Below, in pieces: positions 1-11,097 of a stretch of 64,000 nt of DNA. Position numbers and translations under genes: made by a program. The notes below the pieces were generated by a model. The model saw only the letters and a program-made list of their open reading frames with translations. It made no database searches and was not told the DNA's origin. Origin of the DNA: Adiantum capillus-veneris (lineage: Eukaryota > Streptophyta > Polypodiopsida > Polypodiales > Pteridaceae); the NCBI GenBank assembly GCA_014529385.2, contig CM043960.1:25360396-25424395 (forward strand), read 5' to 3'. The stretch's first letter is position 1; the number at the start of each line of letters is the position of its first letter.

Positions 1-11
1 TCCCCCCTTCC
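1..11 (-). other. Polypurine tract of element A
   Basis: The minus strand reads GGAAGGGGGGA here, downstream of the last frame of element A. A purine run of this kind primes plus-strand DNA synthesis and directly precedes the 3' LTR in this class. The expected LTR start would be outside the window, so this is a candidate only. Confidence 0.5.
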
Positions 12-189
12 TATTTGGAGTCATCCTTTACGACAGGGTATCGCAAAGGGTATGTGTTGTGCTTGGGCAATTAAAAGTTGTGCCTATGCAGGCCTTGTAA
101 TGTAGCCCTATTATGCATACACAGGGCATTTATTGGCGAGGCTTCCTATTCTAAGCATTGTAACGGTCTTTGAAGCTCCTGTATCGTTG

Positions 190-1930
190 CTTGATTGAAG
201 CGACTTGCTCTCTTCTAATTGTACTGTAATCGTAGGAAGAATTGTAAGAATTCAAGTGGCGATGCACTGAGAGCAGTTTTGTTGTTCTTCTTTGGGACCC
301 ATTTCTTTGCGATTATTGGCTGTTTTGTTGCTGACGCTCGTTTATACTTGCCCGTGGTTCGTTTGTGTTTGAAGATACTTCTTTGGGATCCACCTTTTTG
401 TTGTGTGAGTCGACAGTGGTCTTTGCTTCAGCCCTTGTACGCTTGGTTGGGGACAGGATTCAGGCTTTGAAAGTTGATACTGTGGTTGTTTTGGAATCCA
501 AATGAATTCCTGACTTTTTTGTGCTTGAATCAACTTCTTTGGAGCCCAAACCTGAGTTGTGAAAGCTTGCGACTTTGTGATATTCTTACCCGTTCGTGCA
601 CGCTTTCCTTGTTTTTGTTTTGGTGTTGGATCTTGTGATTTGTTATTAGAGATCTTGGTCTTCTTGATCCATATCTATTTTTGGCCGATCTGGCTTTTTG
701 GTATCCAGATTTGTCGAGCTTTTTGGCTTTGACTTGTTGTCCTGTTCTTTTGACTTGTCATGGTTGTTGCTGAAGGGGTTGGTGATAGTGATGGCCTGAG
801 TTGATGATAGGGGATGTCGTAAGATTCATCACTATTGCTACTATCCTGAGCAAGGTTGACTTCTTGTACTTTCCCTTGATTTTTTGGCTGGTAGTGGAAA
901 GTTACTGTCTATTTGCTCGTGGGTGGTAGTTTCTTGGAGGACTTTTCTAGCCCATTGATTAGAGCATTGTTAGCGCGTTGCTCTGGTCGTATTCCTCCTA
1001 GCTGAGTCTTTGCATCATTATTAGGAGCCATGTATGAGGATGATTGTGGTGGCTGTGTCTTCACGGAGGGCTTTGGAATCCACTTTTGATGCACTTTATT
1101 TGTGTAGCGATGACATTGATTCCCGGGTCGTTGATCTTCTTGAAGCTCAAAGTGTTCTACAGAGTCATAGAACTCGTCGTCTTCTTCATCTTTTGATTCT
1201 CCACATTTCTTTGTTTGCTCCTTATTTCGAGAGATTGCTGATGTCTGGTTCTCTTTGTTTTCTTGGATTACACTCACTGCAAAATAAGGAACGACATCAT
1301 AGCCATTTTCATCACAAAACTTTGTTGTGGGAGCATCCTCCACGGCGCACACGTCCAGAGTAGCCAAGATGTGTTCCCATCCAAAAGGCTCTAACTCTTC
1401 TTCAGGAAATGGTTCTGGGATATAGTCCCTATCCACTATAACCCGATCTAGGATACATTCCTCGCGTTTCAAGCTACCACATTGTGAAGCTCCACACATC
1501 CATAGTTCTTTAGGCTTACCTAACCAAGCTGGAAGTTCTGATCCTGCTACTGTGGCGGAATCAAACTCCTCAACCGGTGTTCTCGTCACATCCCTATAGC
1601 TATGGTCCCTCAAGTTTATCTTTGTTATGGTTTCCATATGTCTCAGGTATATATGGTCATAACCCCAACCTTGGACCATTTTCAATTGTCGCATGAATGG
1701 TCTTCCCAGAATGATGTCATAGTTGTTCTTCTTGCCAAAGTCAACAACAGCAAAAGTGTGTTCATATTCAATGCCACAAAGTAACAAGTACTTTTTCTAG
1801 CAGTCCTAGGGGCTTTTTCTTGTGTCCGTCTGCAAGCTGCAGGGTCATTCGTGTGGATATCAAGGCAGGTTTTTCCCATTTTTTCCAAACCTCTTTGGTT
1901 GCAATGGCCACACCAGCTCCACTGTCAAGG
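190..1930 (-). pseudogene. Element A: aspartic protease and W-P-K-rich tail
   Basis: The minus-strand frames hold a retroviral-type aspartic protease: the active-site region DSGAG near 1910-1925 and the later strand ILGRPFM near 1690-1705. A frame of 292 codons (909-1787) continues with an acidic, polar C-terminal part. From about 1090 down to 285 the translation repeats a short W-[I/V/A]-P-K motif six times (about 1066-1086, 687-712, 531-551, 484-507, 375-394, 285-304) within charged, low-complexity sequence. A protease of this kind matures the Gag polyprotein; the role of the tail is unknown. The block is interrupted and is a fossil. The protease call is firm, the tail is only described. 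Confidence 0.75.
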
Positions 1931-2666
1931 ATGTTAGAAAATAAGACGTAGCTAAATAGATTTTTGAGTAGATTACTTAATGGAGAGAGATAGATTTCAC
2001 ACACAAGAGATTATAGAGTAGAGAGAGAGAGAGAGAGTACACACGATATACGTGGTTCACCCAATGTGGGCTACGTCCACGGGAAAGCAGCCACTCAATG
2101 GCTTTAGCACTTCAAAAGAAGAAGTAGTTTACAAAGGGATTAAACCCTTGATAGAGCTCCCGCCTTGCTTCACTCTCACCACCTCACACTCACCTTGTTG
2201 CATCAACTTCACACTATGAAATGTGTGTAGAAATGGCCTCCTTTTATAGGCCAAAAGGGCTGCCCTCTCTTATGAGAGACAGCCATGTGTAGCCGCCCTT
2301 GTGCGAATACGTCCAAATCGGACCCTCCAATCCGCCCATGTGTGGCCGCCCTTGAGAAGACAAGTCCGCTTTTGAATTCGGCCACCAACCATTGACTTCG
2401 GCCACCGGCCACCGGCCATTGACTTCCGACCACCGGCCATCGGCCAACTGACTGGTTGTTTTTCGACCACTTTTCGGCCGCCGTCCGGCCATAATATTCC
2501 GGCGAAAAAAAAAGTCTCGGGGGCCTCCGCCCCCGAGGCCTCTAAAGTTGCCCCTGATTCTTGTCCGTGAAAATTTTGGTTTCCGGTGAGTGATTTTCCT
2601 TCACGCACGATGGCTTCTCCTCATAAGGGGGGCCTTACAAATGTGCGCTTTTACCACAAAAAATTA
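1931..2666 (-). mobile_element. Solo LTR (Copia-type) inserted in element A protease
   Basis: A 736 bp block interrupts the protease region. It is flanked by CAAGG on both sides (1926-1930 and 2667-2671), a candidate 5 bp target duplication. Read on the minus strand it has a TATA box (TATAAAAG, about 2240-2247), then a typical plant Copia U5 with GTGAACCACGTATATCGTG, and ends in TTTTCTAACA. It has no internal domain, so it looks like a solo LTR left by recombination between two LTRs. Exact termini are uncertain: TG...CA boundaries would be 1932 and 2657 or 2639, slightly inside the duplicated flanks. It is younger than element A. Confidence 0.7.
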
Positions 2667-2671
2667 CAAGG

Positions 2672-5600
2672 GTAAATCAGGCTCCATACTTAACAATATT
2701 GCCATGGTTTTTACATTATTGAATTCCATAGGAAGGGTGGTGTTTTGGTCTTCTCCCTCGTAATACTCGCCTACCTTGTTTAATGGCACTGGCCTAGTAT
2801 TTAGTTGAGGCATTTCAAGCTCTTTGATGCCTTCCTCGATTTGAGTCATTGGGGTTTTTACACCAAATTTCTCTAGACATTTACCCACATTAGCCCACAT
2901 GTTTGGTCTTATTCTGAGCAACTCGGCTAACATTATTGTACAGGTGACTGGGGTAGATAGAATATCTACTAGCCCCTTTGAATCGATGGCCTTGTTGTGC
3001 GACAGTCTCTGTGATGGGACTGCAACCACATCTGACTTGGTCTCGTACTCTCCCATGTAGGACGGTAGTGTTCTTAGCGAATGGGGTTGACTATCCATAG
3101 ATTGTACAGATCCTTTGTCTCCCCATTCATTTGAGATCCAATCTCAAATTCCTCTATTGGTGGTAGAAACACTCCTCGTTCATCACTAGTCTTGTCTACT
3201 CGTCTTCTTAGGTCATCGACTTCATTGGCCTCTCTGACTTGTTTCCACAATTCGTCAAGACCATCTATCTCTTTACAATCCTCATGTATAGCTTGGTGAA
3301 ATCCCTCGGAAGAGTTATCCGTGGTATTCAGTACTATCCTTGGTTCTAATGCTGGGTCTTTGAGGTTTGGTCTGTCCTCATGACTAGAATCTAGCTCTTT
3401 TAGTTCCCGATTTGGTGGGATTACTTGTGTAGGCATGACACGGATCACATCCTCAGGTTTTGCAACTAGTGGTTCTAGTAAAGCTTGGGCTGTTTGAATC
3501 ATTTTCTTGCACATTTCAAACCTTTGCTTTTCTAGTTCCGCATAGGGATATGTCATCCACCTGTGTTCTTGGGTTTGGTTGTTTTTGAGCCTCACATCAT
3601 AGGCTTTCAAGAGGGCATCTAATGTCTCATTAACCTTCTCTGCCAACACAGATCCTCCTGAACTAGCACTTCTCGGTTTCTCATCCGTGGATGGTTCTTC
3701 TAGAGGTTTAACCATCTGTGTAAGAGAAGGTGCCTCCTTTTCCTCATGTTGTTTTATCTTCTCCTCAGCTTCGGTAAGCTTCTCAGCTAGGGATTTTTGC
3801 TCTCGTTCCTTGCGTGCTTTCATCCTAGTCTTTCTAGCTTTCCAACTATTTCGTTTGCTCTTGGTTTTTTGACTAGGTGCGTCTGTCTTTGGTCCATCAT
3901 CTGTCTTTGGACTCATGTCACTTTTTGTGTTCTTTGTCTCTAGATTCTCATCAGCTTTCTTTTGGGCTTGTGCTCTCGTAACCACTTGAACTGGTACGAC
4001 ATTTTCATTTTCTGAGCTACTAGGGAGCTGAACAATCCCTGATACATTTGTCGTGATTTTCCTGATTTGGTTTGGTTTTTTTGGGCAATTAGGGATCAAG
4101 TGAGTGATGCCACACTCAAGACAATAGGCATTTACTTCAATGATCTCCGTATGAGGACATTGTTTGACCAAGTGGTTGTCACGACTTTTGTGACAATCTG
4201 TCTCTAGTTGAGGAGATTCTTTTAGCATTTCCTCTTGGCTATAAGCAAGCTTTGAACTAAATAAGCCGCTATTTGCAATGAATCGCAATGTCCTTTCGTC
4301 CATTTCATACCTTCTTTGTTTCGACTGAAACCCAGGAGGTGGGGTTGTACCGACCTCACCACTCCATGTGTTTCTCTCACATTTTGTTGCTCTGAAGGGT
4401 AGTACTCACTTTGGTTGCTATACCACATTGTAGCTGGTACTGGAGTTGGTTTATTTGATGCTTCCATCATTGGCATGTATCTCATGTCTACCGGCATTCT
4501 AGCACCTGGCAGCGGAGGTTGTTGTCCTAAGACAAGCTGTGGCCTTAAAACTCCTACTGGTCTTGGCGCATTCCCCGTAATGTATCTAGGTGGAGTAGGT
4601 GCTTCTGGAATAGGTTGTACATACCTCTCCCTAGCATTTTCCATGCTATAATAGCACTCTTCCCCAGTATGGTTCGTCCATTTTCTCTCAATTTCACACC
4701 ACTTCGGCTCTCCCGAATCAGACCTTACAAGAGGAATCAACCTCTTGACCAAGTCGTCGATAAGATTTTCTTGATCAATAGGTGCCATTGGCTTGGCAAT
4801 GGACTCACTTATCTGTGAAACACTGTGCTGAGAGGATGTGTCATCTCCTTGACTCTTTAAGTCCTTTTCTTTGTATGCCTCACAGTTATCCACTAGATAA
4901 AAGAGCTTCTTTGATCAACTCATTTAGCGTCATCCTCCTTATCATATGCAGATCCGTCTGAAGGCCCGCATCTCTCATTCCCTGGATAAAGATCAACATC
5001 AGTCGTGCTTGTGTAGGTAATTTCGCTCTCGGACAGAGCTTAACATATCTCTTGAGCCGTAATGATGCTTTGCGTACTGATTCATTCTCTTTCTGTTTGA
5101 ATCTATGGATTTGCGAGACCGTTTGTGAGCAATTCCTTTTGGCGAGAATTCTTCAATAAACTCCTCAAACAGCTCATCTAGGGTCCAAAATCCCATTTTT
5201 CCACCGAATCGAACCATGTAGCTGCATCATCTTCTAGAGTCAATCCAAATCCCGCAAACTGTGTCACAAAATCTGAAACTTCCTCTGCTCTAATCACTCT
5301 TCTAAAAGCCGCTACGTGATCTCTCGGATCTTTATCTCTGGAGTATTTTCTGTTTGCCCATTTTTGGACTTGGGATGGTCTAACTCGTCGATTGTCTCCA
5401 AGTCTAACCAGAGACTCTCCCAATCCTTCTCTCGTTATTGCTCTTGAAGGGAATCCTGGTGGCTCTCTTCTTGGAATTCCTATAGGAATTCTCGTGTTTG
5501 GTGGAGGCATTTGTGGTCCTTCATTGACCAAATATCCACCTCTTTCTAGTACAGCCTGTGGATTTATGCTTTCTACAACTCTGTATTCTCGTCCATACTT

Positions 5601-5888
5601 GTCGACAACTATAGATCTCCATTGACAGTCGACTCCGTATGTGTAAACGTATAAGAGCTTGTAATCCGTTATCTCTTCTAGGTATGGATCTGAGCACCTA
5701 TAAAGATTGACCTCATTGTCATCAGTGTATCTATATAGTCCTTCACTCTCGTGACCAATCATCCAAACTCTCTCAACAAGATGGATCTTTATCAATTGCA
5801 AGTTTGGAAGATCCATTGTGGGAGGGTATTCCTCTATCGTTGGGATCTCCAAGCTTGTGTAAGCTGCGTTTGAATCTAGAGTAGACAT
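2672..5888 (-). pseudogene. Element A: gag region
   Basis: The minus-strand frames from 5888 downward encode a long Gag. The first 236-codon frame (5178-5888) ends in a retrotransposon Gag core (DPRDHVAAFRRVIRAEEV, then a TWFDSVEKW-like stretch), continued by EFIEEFSPKG near 5150. The 4222-4893 part is proline-rich. The 409-codon frame (3074-4303) holds a cysteine-histidine cluster (CLECGITHLIPNCPKKP, near 4095-4145), a VVTRAQAQ linker, and a long lysine/glutamate-rich stretch likely to form coiled coil. The 2664-3098 frame leads towards protease. Gag would form the virus-like particle. The block is broken and treated as a fossil. Confidence 0.75.
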
Positions 5889-8800
5889 GATTTCTGGGCT
5901 TAAGAGCTTTTGCTTGGTTCAAGTAGACTTAGTCCACTCTGTTCAAGTGCTTTGGTTAGGAAAAAGTCGAAACTATGTCCAAAACCGCAACTGTTTCGTC
6001 ACAATTCTCGCAAATTGTCGCTTTCAGACACCCCTATCTTGCGGATCAATTTTGAGGCCTCAAACGACGTTTTTTTCAAAGTTGAACTAAATGGTTGCCA
6101 TATGCATACATTTAGTTCTAGTTTTTCTGTAAGATCTGTAGAGCCGCTCTCAGGCTACGTTTTGATATAAAAACTTTTCCAATCCGATGCCGTTTGTGAA
6201 AGTTATGGCCAAAATAGTGAAATGCAGTTTAGACTGGTCAAAATGAGTCCAAATTCAAATTTAAAAGAAGATTTGGGATCTCTGTGACACTGTGAACTCT
6301 CCTGTATGGTCAAAATTACAGTTGGACCCTAAAACTGGCCTAGAGACATCCTACGCGTAGGATGTCTATATGCTCAGAATTTAACAAAATTTGGTCCAGA
6401 GACTCCCCTTAAGTCCATCAACACAATGGTATGCTCAGAATTTCATTTGGACCTAAAAATGGCCTTGAGACATCCTACGCGTAGGATGTTTTTTTGCTCA
6501 GAATGACTTGAAATTTTCACCCCAGCTTCTCCTTGATGTGCTAATCACAGTGGTGTGCTTATAGGTTGGTTTGGAGTCCTAAATCAAGTTGGAGACATCC
6601 TACGCTTAAGATGTCTAACTGCTCAGATTTCGTACAAACTTGATCCCAAGATTCTCCTAGTGCTCAACAACTCAATTGCTCAAAATTTAATTTGGATGCC
6701 AATAGGTCAAGATTTAGACTGCAAGAGCTTCTAGTGCACTCCAAGAGTAGAATGTCTGCCAATTCTTGTCTTTGCTTGGTAAATAGGCCAAACAAGGTCC
6801 AAATTCACTTTTGAAAAAAGTTCTGGAATCCTTGAGACACTTAGAACCTCCCTATATGGCTACATTAGAATTTTGACCACTTTATGACCCTGGAGACATC
6901 CTACGCGTAGGATGTCTTTTTGCTCTGTTTCAGCTCCAACTTGCACTATAGCTTCCCCTTGATGTGCTAAACTCACACCTATTTTTACTTTTTGATTCTG
7001 ACACCTATAGGTTGGTCAAATGATCAAGAACCTGTTCCAAAATCCCGATGTCTGTTCTGATGAATTCCCAAGTCAAATCCACTCCAAATTGGACCAAATT
7101 TGACTAGGAGGCTTGCCTAAGGCTATACAACACCCTGCTATGTCCACAGTTTGAATTTGGTCTCTAAATCATGCCTTAGACATCCTACGCGTAGGATGTC
7201 TAACTGCTCAGAATTACCCCAAATTTGAACCACAGACTCTCCTTAAGGTGCTGATCACTGTGGTATGCTCAAAGGTTGATTTGGAGTGCTAAATCATGGT
7301 GAAGACATCCTATGCGTAGGATGTCTAATTGCTTAGAATTTCCCCAAACTTGAGCCACAACTTCCCCCTGATGTCAGTAACCCAGTGGTATGCTTAGATT
7401 TTGGTTTGGATGTCAAAAGTCCCAAATTTTAGCTATTCTTGCCTTTTTCAGTCAAAAATGCTAAAGTCTGTTCAATCTTCCCTTTCACTGACCCAAATGA
7501 GATGAAATTTATCACATGCACTCAAAACATCATGTATAACATGCACATGAAGTTACCCTATGGTTTGGTCTCAAAAATTATGCCTTGGGCACAATTTGGG
7601 TAGGATGTCTGGCAATTCTCGTCTTTTGGCTTTGATCTGTCAAAATTTGGTCAAATTTCCACTTTCCAGGTGAAAATAGGGTAAAACCTACCTTCTGAAC
7701 ACATTGGTAACCTCAGATTTTCAAAATTTCCACCAGATCACCCTTTAGACATACTACGCGTAGGATGTCTACTGCTGATTTTTTGAGACTGAAGTGTCCC
7801 TGATGCTTCCTTATGCTCTTAGCAAGTGCAAGTATGCTTCACAATTGCAAAAACATGCAAAAATCACTCAATTAAGCCTTTGCTAAAATTTTACGTTTTC
7901 TGACTCCGCCTTTTGGCTTTTGGTCAACAAAAATAGGAAAAAACACCCAAGTCAATATGTTACTAGGGTAAAACCTACCCTCTGAACCCACTGGTAACCT
8001 CAGTTTTCCCAAATTCCCTGCCAAAAGTGCCTTGGAGACATCCTACGCGTAGGATGTCTTTTTTCTCAGAATGGACTTCTGTTTCTACCCAAGGTGCTTC
8101 TTGATGCATATAACAAGAATATGTGATCACAACAAATTTTGGATGTCAAAATTGCTCAGAATCACCACTTTTGGGAAAATATTTCTCTAAAAGAGTAACC
8201 TCCCCTTAACTCTCAGTCTATATGTCCAAATGATATGAGCTTTGGTGTGTGTGTCCAACACAACATGCAGAGTATGGGTATGATGTCAAAACTTGATTTT
8301 TGCTTCCAGAATCACTCTCTAGACATCCTGCGCGTAGGATGTCTACATATGAAATTTTTGGCAGAATTCATCCACAGGCATCCCCAAGTCTTGAGCACTA
8401 CTTTTCAAGCATTCCTACCAGTTTTTATACAAAATTGTGCTTAGAATCTTAAGTTTCTTGTTTTCGCGTTTTTGACACTCCGTATTTGGTTTTTTGGGTG
8501 TCAAGAGTTGGTCAAAACTCTAGTTTCAATGTATACTTAGGGTAAACCCCCCTTCTGAACACACTGGTGCAGTCATAATTTTCAAATTTGGTCTCCAGAA
8601 CCCCCTTGAGAAATCCTACGCGTAGGATGTCTATGTTTACAGAATTGCAGGTTTTCTTCACAGAACCCTTGCAAATGCTCTTTTATATGCACATCATTAG
8701 TCAGTCATAAAAAAAACATCCACAAAAGCTTGTTTAATGCATTTTTACCCTCAAAAGCACACTTTTCCGTGGTTTCAAATGCAATCAAGCACTTAAGCAA

Positions 8801-9156
8801 ATAATTCAGTGATGAATAGCTCTAGATCAGAATCGGATCACTTACCTAAAGCTACTCCTACAAATCATATGGGGTTTTGCATCTATGAGTATAAAAACGC
8901 TTCACTGCCACACACGGACTAGTAAACGCTTTTATCACCTCACAAATCACTCGACCATCAACAACTACTCTAATCCATAGATCCTAACTAAACCTATCTA
9001 GTCGCAGACCCTCAGCAAGACACACGCTTCCTGGCTATCCACTTGATCGTGGAATATCCTCTTCCGGATCCACTTAAGAAAAACACTTTCTTTAGCCGAA
9101 ACTAAATCAAGAAACCATCACACGAGTGTTAGTAGGAAACCTACTTAGGTCCTTGT
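5889..9156 (-). other. Element A: untranslated leader
   Basis: About 3.3 kb lies between the primer-binding site and the first gag frame. It has no long frame on either strand. Its main content is a diverged tandem array in which each unit holds a palindrome (see 6344-8631). Phrases such as TGCTCAGAAT and GTATGCTCAGAATTT recur beside the palindromes, so the whole leader seems to have grown by duplication of one unit. Confidence 0.7.
6344..8631. repeat. CGCG-centred palindrome array in element A leader
   Basis: Ten copies of a 22 bp inverted repeat (arm GACATCCTA, core CGCG, arm TAGGATGTC) start at 6345, 6469, 6594, 6895, 7179, 7304, 7748, 8037, 8322 and 8610. Two decayed half-copies lie near 6735 and 7590. 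Copies at 6345, 6895, 7179 and 8037 are perfect; the others differ by one or a few bases. Steps are 124-125, about 141, about 160, or 284-289 bp, the last being about the sum of 125 and 160. As RNA each copy could fold into a 9 bp stem with a CGCG loop. Function is unknown. Confidence 0.9.
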
Positions 9157-9176
9157 GTCCCCGGCAGCGGCGCCAA
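9157..9176 (-). other. Element A primer-binding site
   Basis: Directly inside the LTR, the minus strand reads TTGGCGCCGCTGCCGGGGAC. This matches the TGGCGCCG(T/C)TGCCGGGGA type used by many plant Ty3-gypsy elements to prime reverse transcription with a tRNA. Confidence 0.85.
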
Positions 9177-10135
9177 TGTTGGACGGGAGTGACTCACATA
9201 CCCATGAAGTGCATGCAAACACTACCTAGATCAACATAATGTCAATCGAGGACACAGATGACACGATAGGCACACTGAGGAAATCTCTTAAGCTTGTCAG
9301 GCTGAGACCATCCTACACATACAACACTCTGGAAGGCCAACTAAACCACAATCAAGAACCTCACTGCTCTCAACTACACCACATAGCCACATACACACAT
9401 ATGGAAGGTAACTCACCTAATCATGCCAAATTCATACGAAACTTAAGGAACACCATCCCCTCACTAGGATACACCTGTCCCTAAGCTTCTACACTCAAAA
9501 CCCTCACTCAAAACCCATCTGCGGAAAACGCGTAGGATAACAGAATAGAATTTTGAAAGTGCCCGAAACTGAAATTTATGAGTACCTATGCGTAGCTTAT
9601 GTCGCCACGATTCTATAGACTACTAGCACACAGAAAACAGACATCGTTTGATACACTTACGGCCACAAATAGCTCGTAGATGCGTCGACGTGTGCGCTTT
9701 GTCTCGCGTGGAATGCTTGGCGTTGTCGCGTAGCTCTTCTCGAGCCTACAACAATGGTGCAGTCGGATCTCCAATGTGTTGAGCACGCCGGGCATAGCAA
9801 GAGGATGAAGCTTACACTCACTCTCTTTCTCTCTCACACATAGTAGACAACAACGCTAAGTTTTGATTATGATTAAAAGTCTCCCTTTACAAAATGACCT
9901 AGGTACCTTATATACTAAGGCTACCTTAGGTTTAACCAAAAATGGGGTTGAATTGGTCAAATGGCTTTGTATTTACAATCTAGAAGTGCCATTGCACCCC
10001 GACTTCTTAAACTAGAATAACTACTCATTACAAATGACGTTTATAGCCATAATCCGCAGCATTTCATAACTCGCAAAAGATAAGACTTTGGTACGAAACT
10101 TGAGTTATGTTGTGTTGTTGACCCAGCGGTCAACA
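9177..10135 (-). repeat. Element A 5' LTR
   Basis: A 959 bp block starts TGTTGACC and ends CCGTCCAACA on the minus strand, next to the primer-binding site. A TATA box (TATATAAG) is at 9907-9914, so transcription should start near 9880. A half copy of the leader palindrome (ACGCGTAGGAT) occurs at about 9528-9538 in the transcribed part. The five bases outside are CATCG; the matching duplicate would be off the window. Confidence 0.8.
9907..9914 (-). promoter_or_regulatory. TATA box in element A LTR
   Basis: The minus strand reads TATATAAGG within the LTR, about 220 bp from its 5' end. Position and sequence fit the promoter of an LTR. Confidence 0.6.
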
Positions 10136-11035
10136 CATCGATACCATAATTAAACAAAGTACACAAGAAAAGGAGAAACCTGCTGATCAACTAGTCAACA
10201 CAACGGAGAAACAAACATCCACCAAAACTAAAGAGGGCAACCAGACATCTAACAATGGTTGAGTACCAGAGAGCAAAAATCTATCATTTTTGAGGATGAA
10301 CCAACTGTAGAGGTTGCAGACAACACCCCTTAAGGTAAGGTTGTTGACAAAGAAACCTGATTGAGTGGCTTTACCATATCCCTTCCCATGACTGTCTATA
10401 AGATGGATTAGATGAATCTAGATGTCATCACTCAAGGGTGTGCAACAACCATTCAATCTGGATAGAATACAATAGTAAGTTCCATTAGTCAAATGATGGA
10501 AGCTCATGCATCCACCTCTAGTGCTAATATAGCATGACTTCAAGAGGAACTTCTGCAGGCCCAAACTGAGCTGAAGATGCTACGAGAGGAGAAGGCTGCA
10601 TGATCATCCAAAAATCTAGCCATGCAGATACAAGAACAACAACACAAACGAGAGGAGGAGGGACTGGAGAAGAAGATCCATAAGCTCACAGAAGAAAACC
10701 GAATAATGATGGAGCCAAAAGAGGATGCTCAGCGAGGTGTTGATCGCTTCCAAAAACTTTTGGAGGCTAAGAGATTAGACTATAGGGACCTATTCAAGTG
10801 ACAAAGAGATTATATCCCAAAAAATATATTTATCATTGTCTGGTACAAATTGTGGATAAGAATGGGGATTTAACCCTCAATGTGTCCGACCTTGAGAATT
10901 TCATTGAGACGGTTTAGTCAGAGCTCAACAAAAAAGCAGGTCAGTACAAGACAACACTGGTCAATGAGGCCATCATGGAATATATCAACAATCAACAACC
11001 CACATGCAATGTTATGCATATTTTATGTTTGAGGC
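10136..11035 (+). pseudogene. Decayed coding remnant with coiled coil
   Basis: No long frame survives, but the plus strand still reads as protein-like pieces, for example EELLQAQTELKMLREEKAA and QQHKREEEGLEKKIHKLTEEN around 10540-10720, heptad-like and lysine/glutamate-rich. This resembles the coiled-coil part of large Gag-like ORFs such as that of element C. Element A's LTR abuts it, so A may have inserted here. Family not identified; treated as an old retroelement relic with many breaks. Confidence 0.4.
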
Positions 11036-11049
11036 TTCTTCATAGCCAT

Positions 11050-11052
<3 letters not shown>

Positions 11053-11095
<43 letters not shown>
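11053..11095. repeat. (GA)n microsatellite
   Basis: An uninterrupted 43 bp GA tract. It marks the end of the readable coding-like remnant. Confidence 0.95.

Positions 11096-11097
<2 letters not shown>

Larger units (their letters stand above)
1..10135 (-). mobile_element. Element A: Ty3-like LTR retrotransposon, gag-protease only
   Basis: On the minus strand the order is 5' LTR (9177-10135), primer-binding site (9157-9176), a 3.3 kb untranslated leader, gag, aspartic protease, a polar tail and a polypurine tract at the window edge (1-11); the 3' LTR should lie just outside. Known autonomous Ty3 elements carry RT, RNase H and integrase after protease. Here only about 0.9 kb separates the protease ORF from the polypurine tract, and no such domain is visible, so I infer a non-autonomous element. 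A solo LTR of another family sits inside the protease region. It looks broken, with a handful of breaks (about five) in gag-protease, and moderately young because long frames survive. Age cannot be set from LTR divergence because only one LTR is in view. Confidence 0.8.

Noticed and set aside
1034-1363. Plus-strand frame of 109 codons
   Set aside because: Shadow of the element A protease tail on the minus strand.
6344-8631. CRISPR-like array
   Set aside because: Repeats are palindromic and spaced 125-289 bp with related spacers, in a plant LTR element leader; CRISPR spacers are short, unique and bacterial or archaeal.
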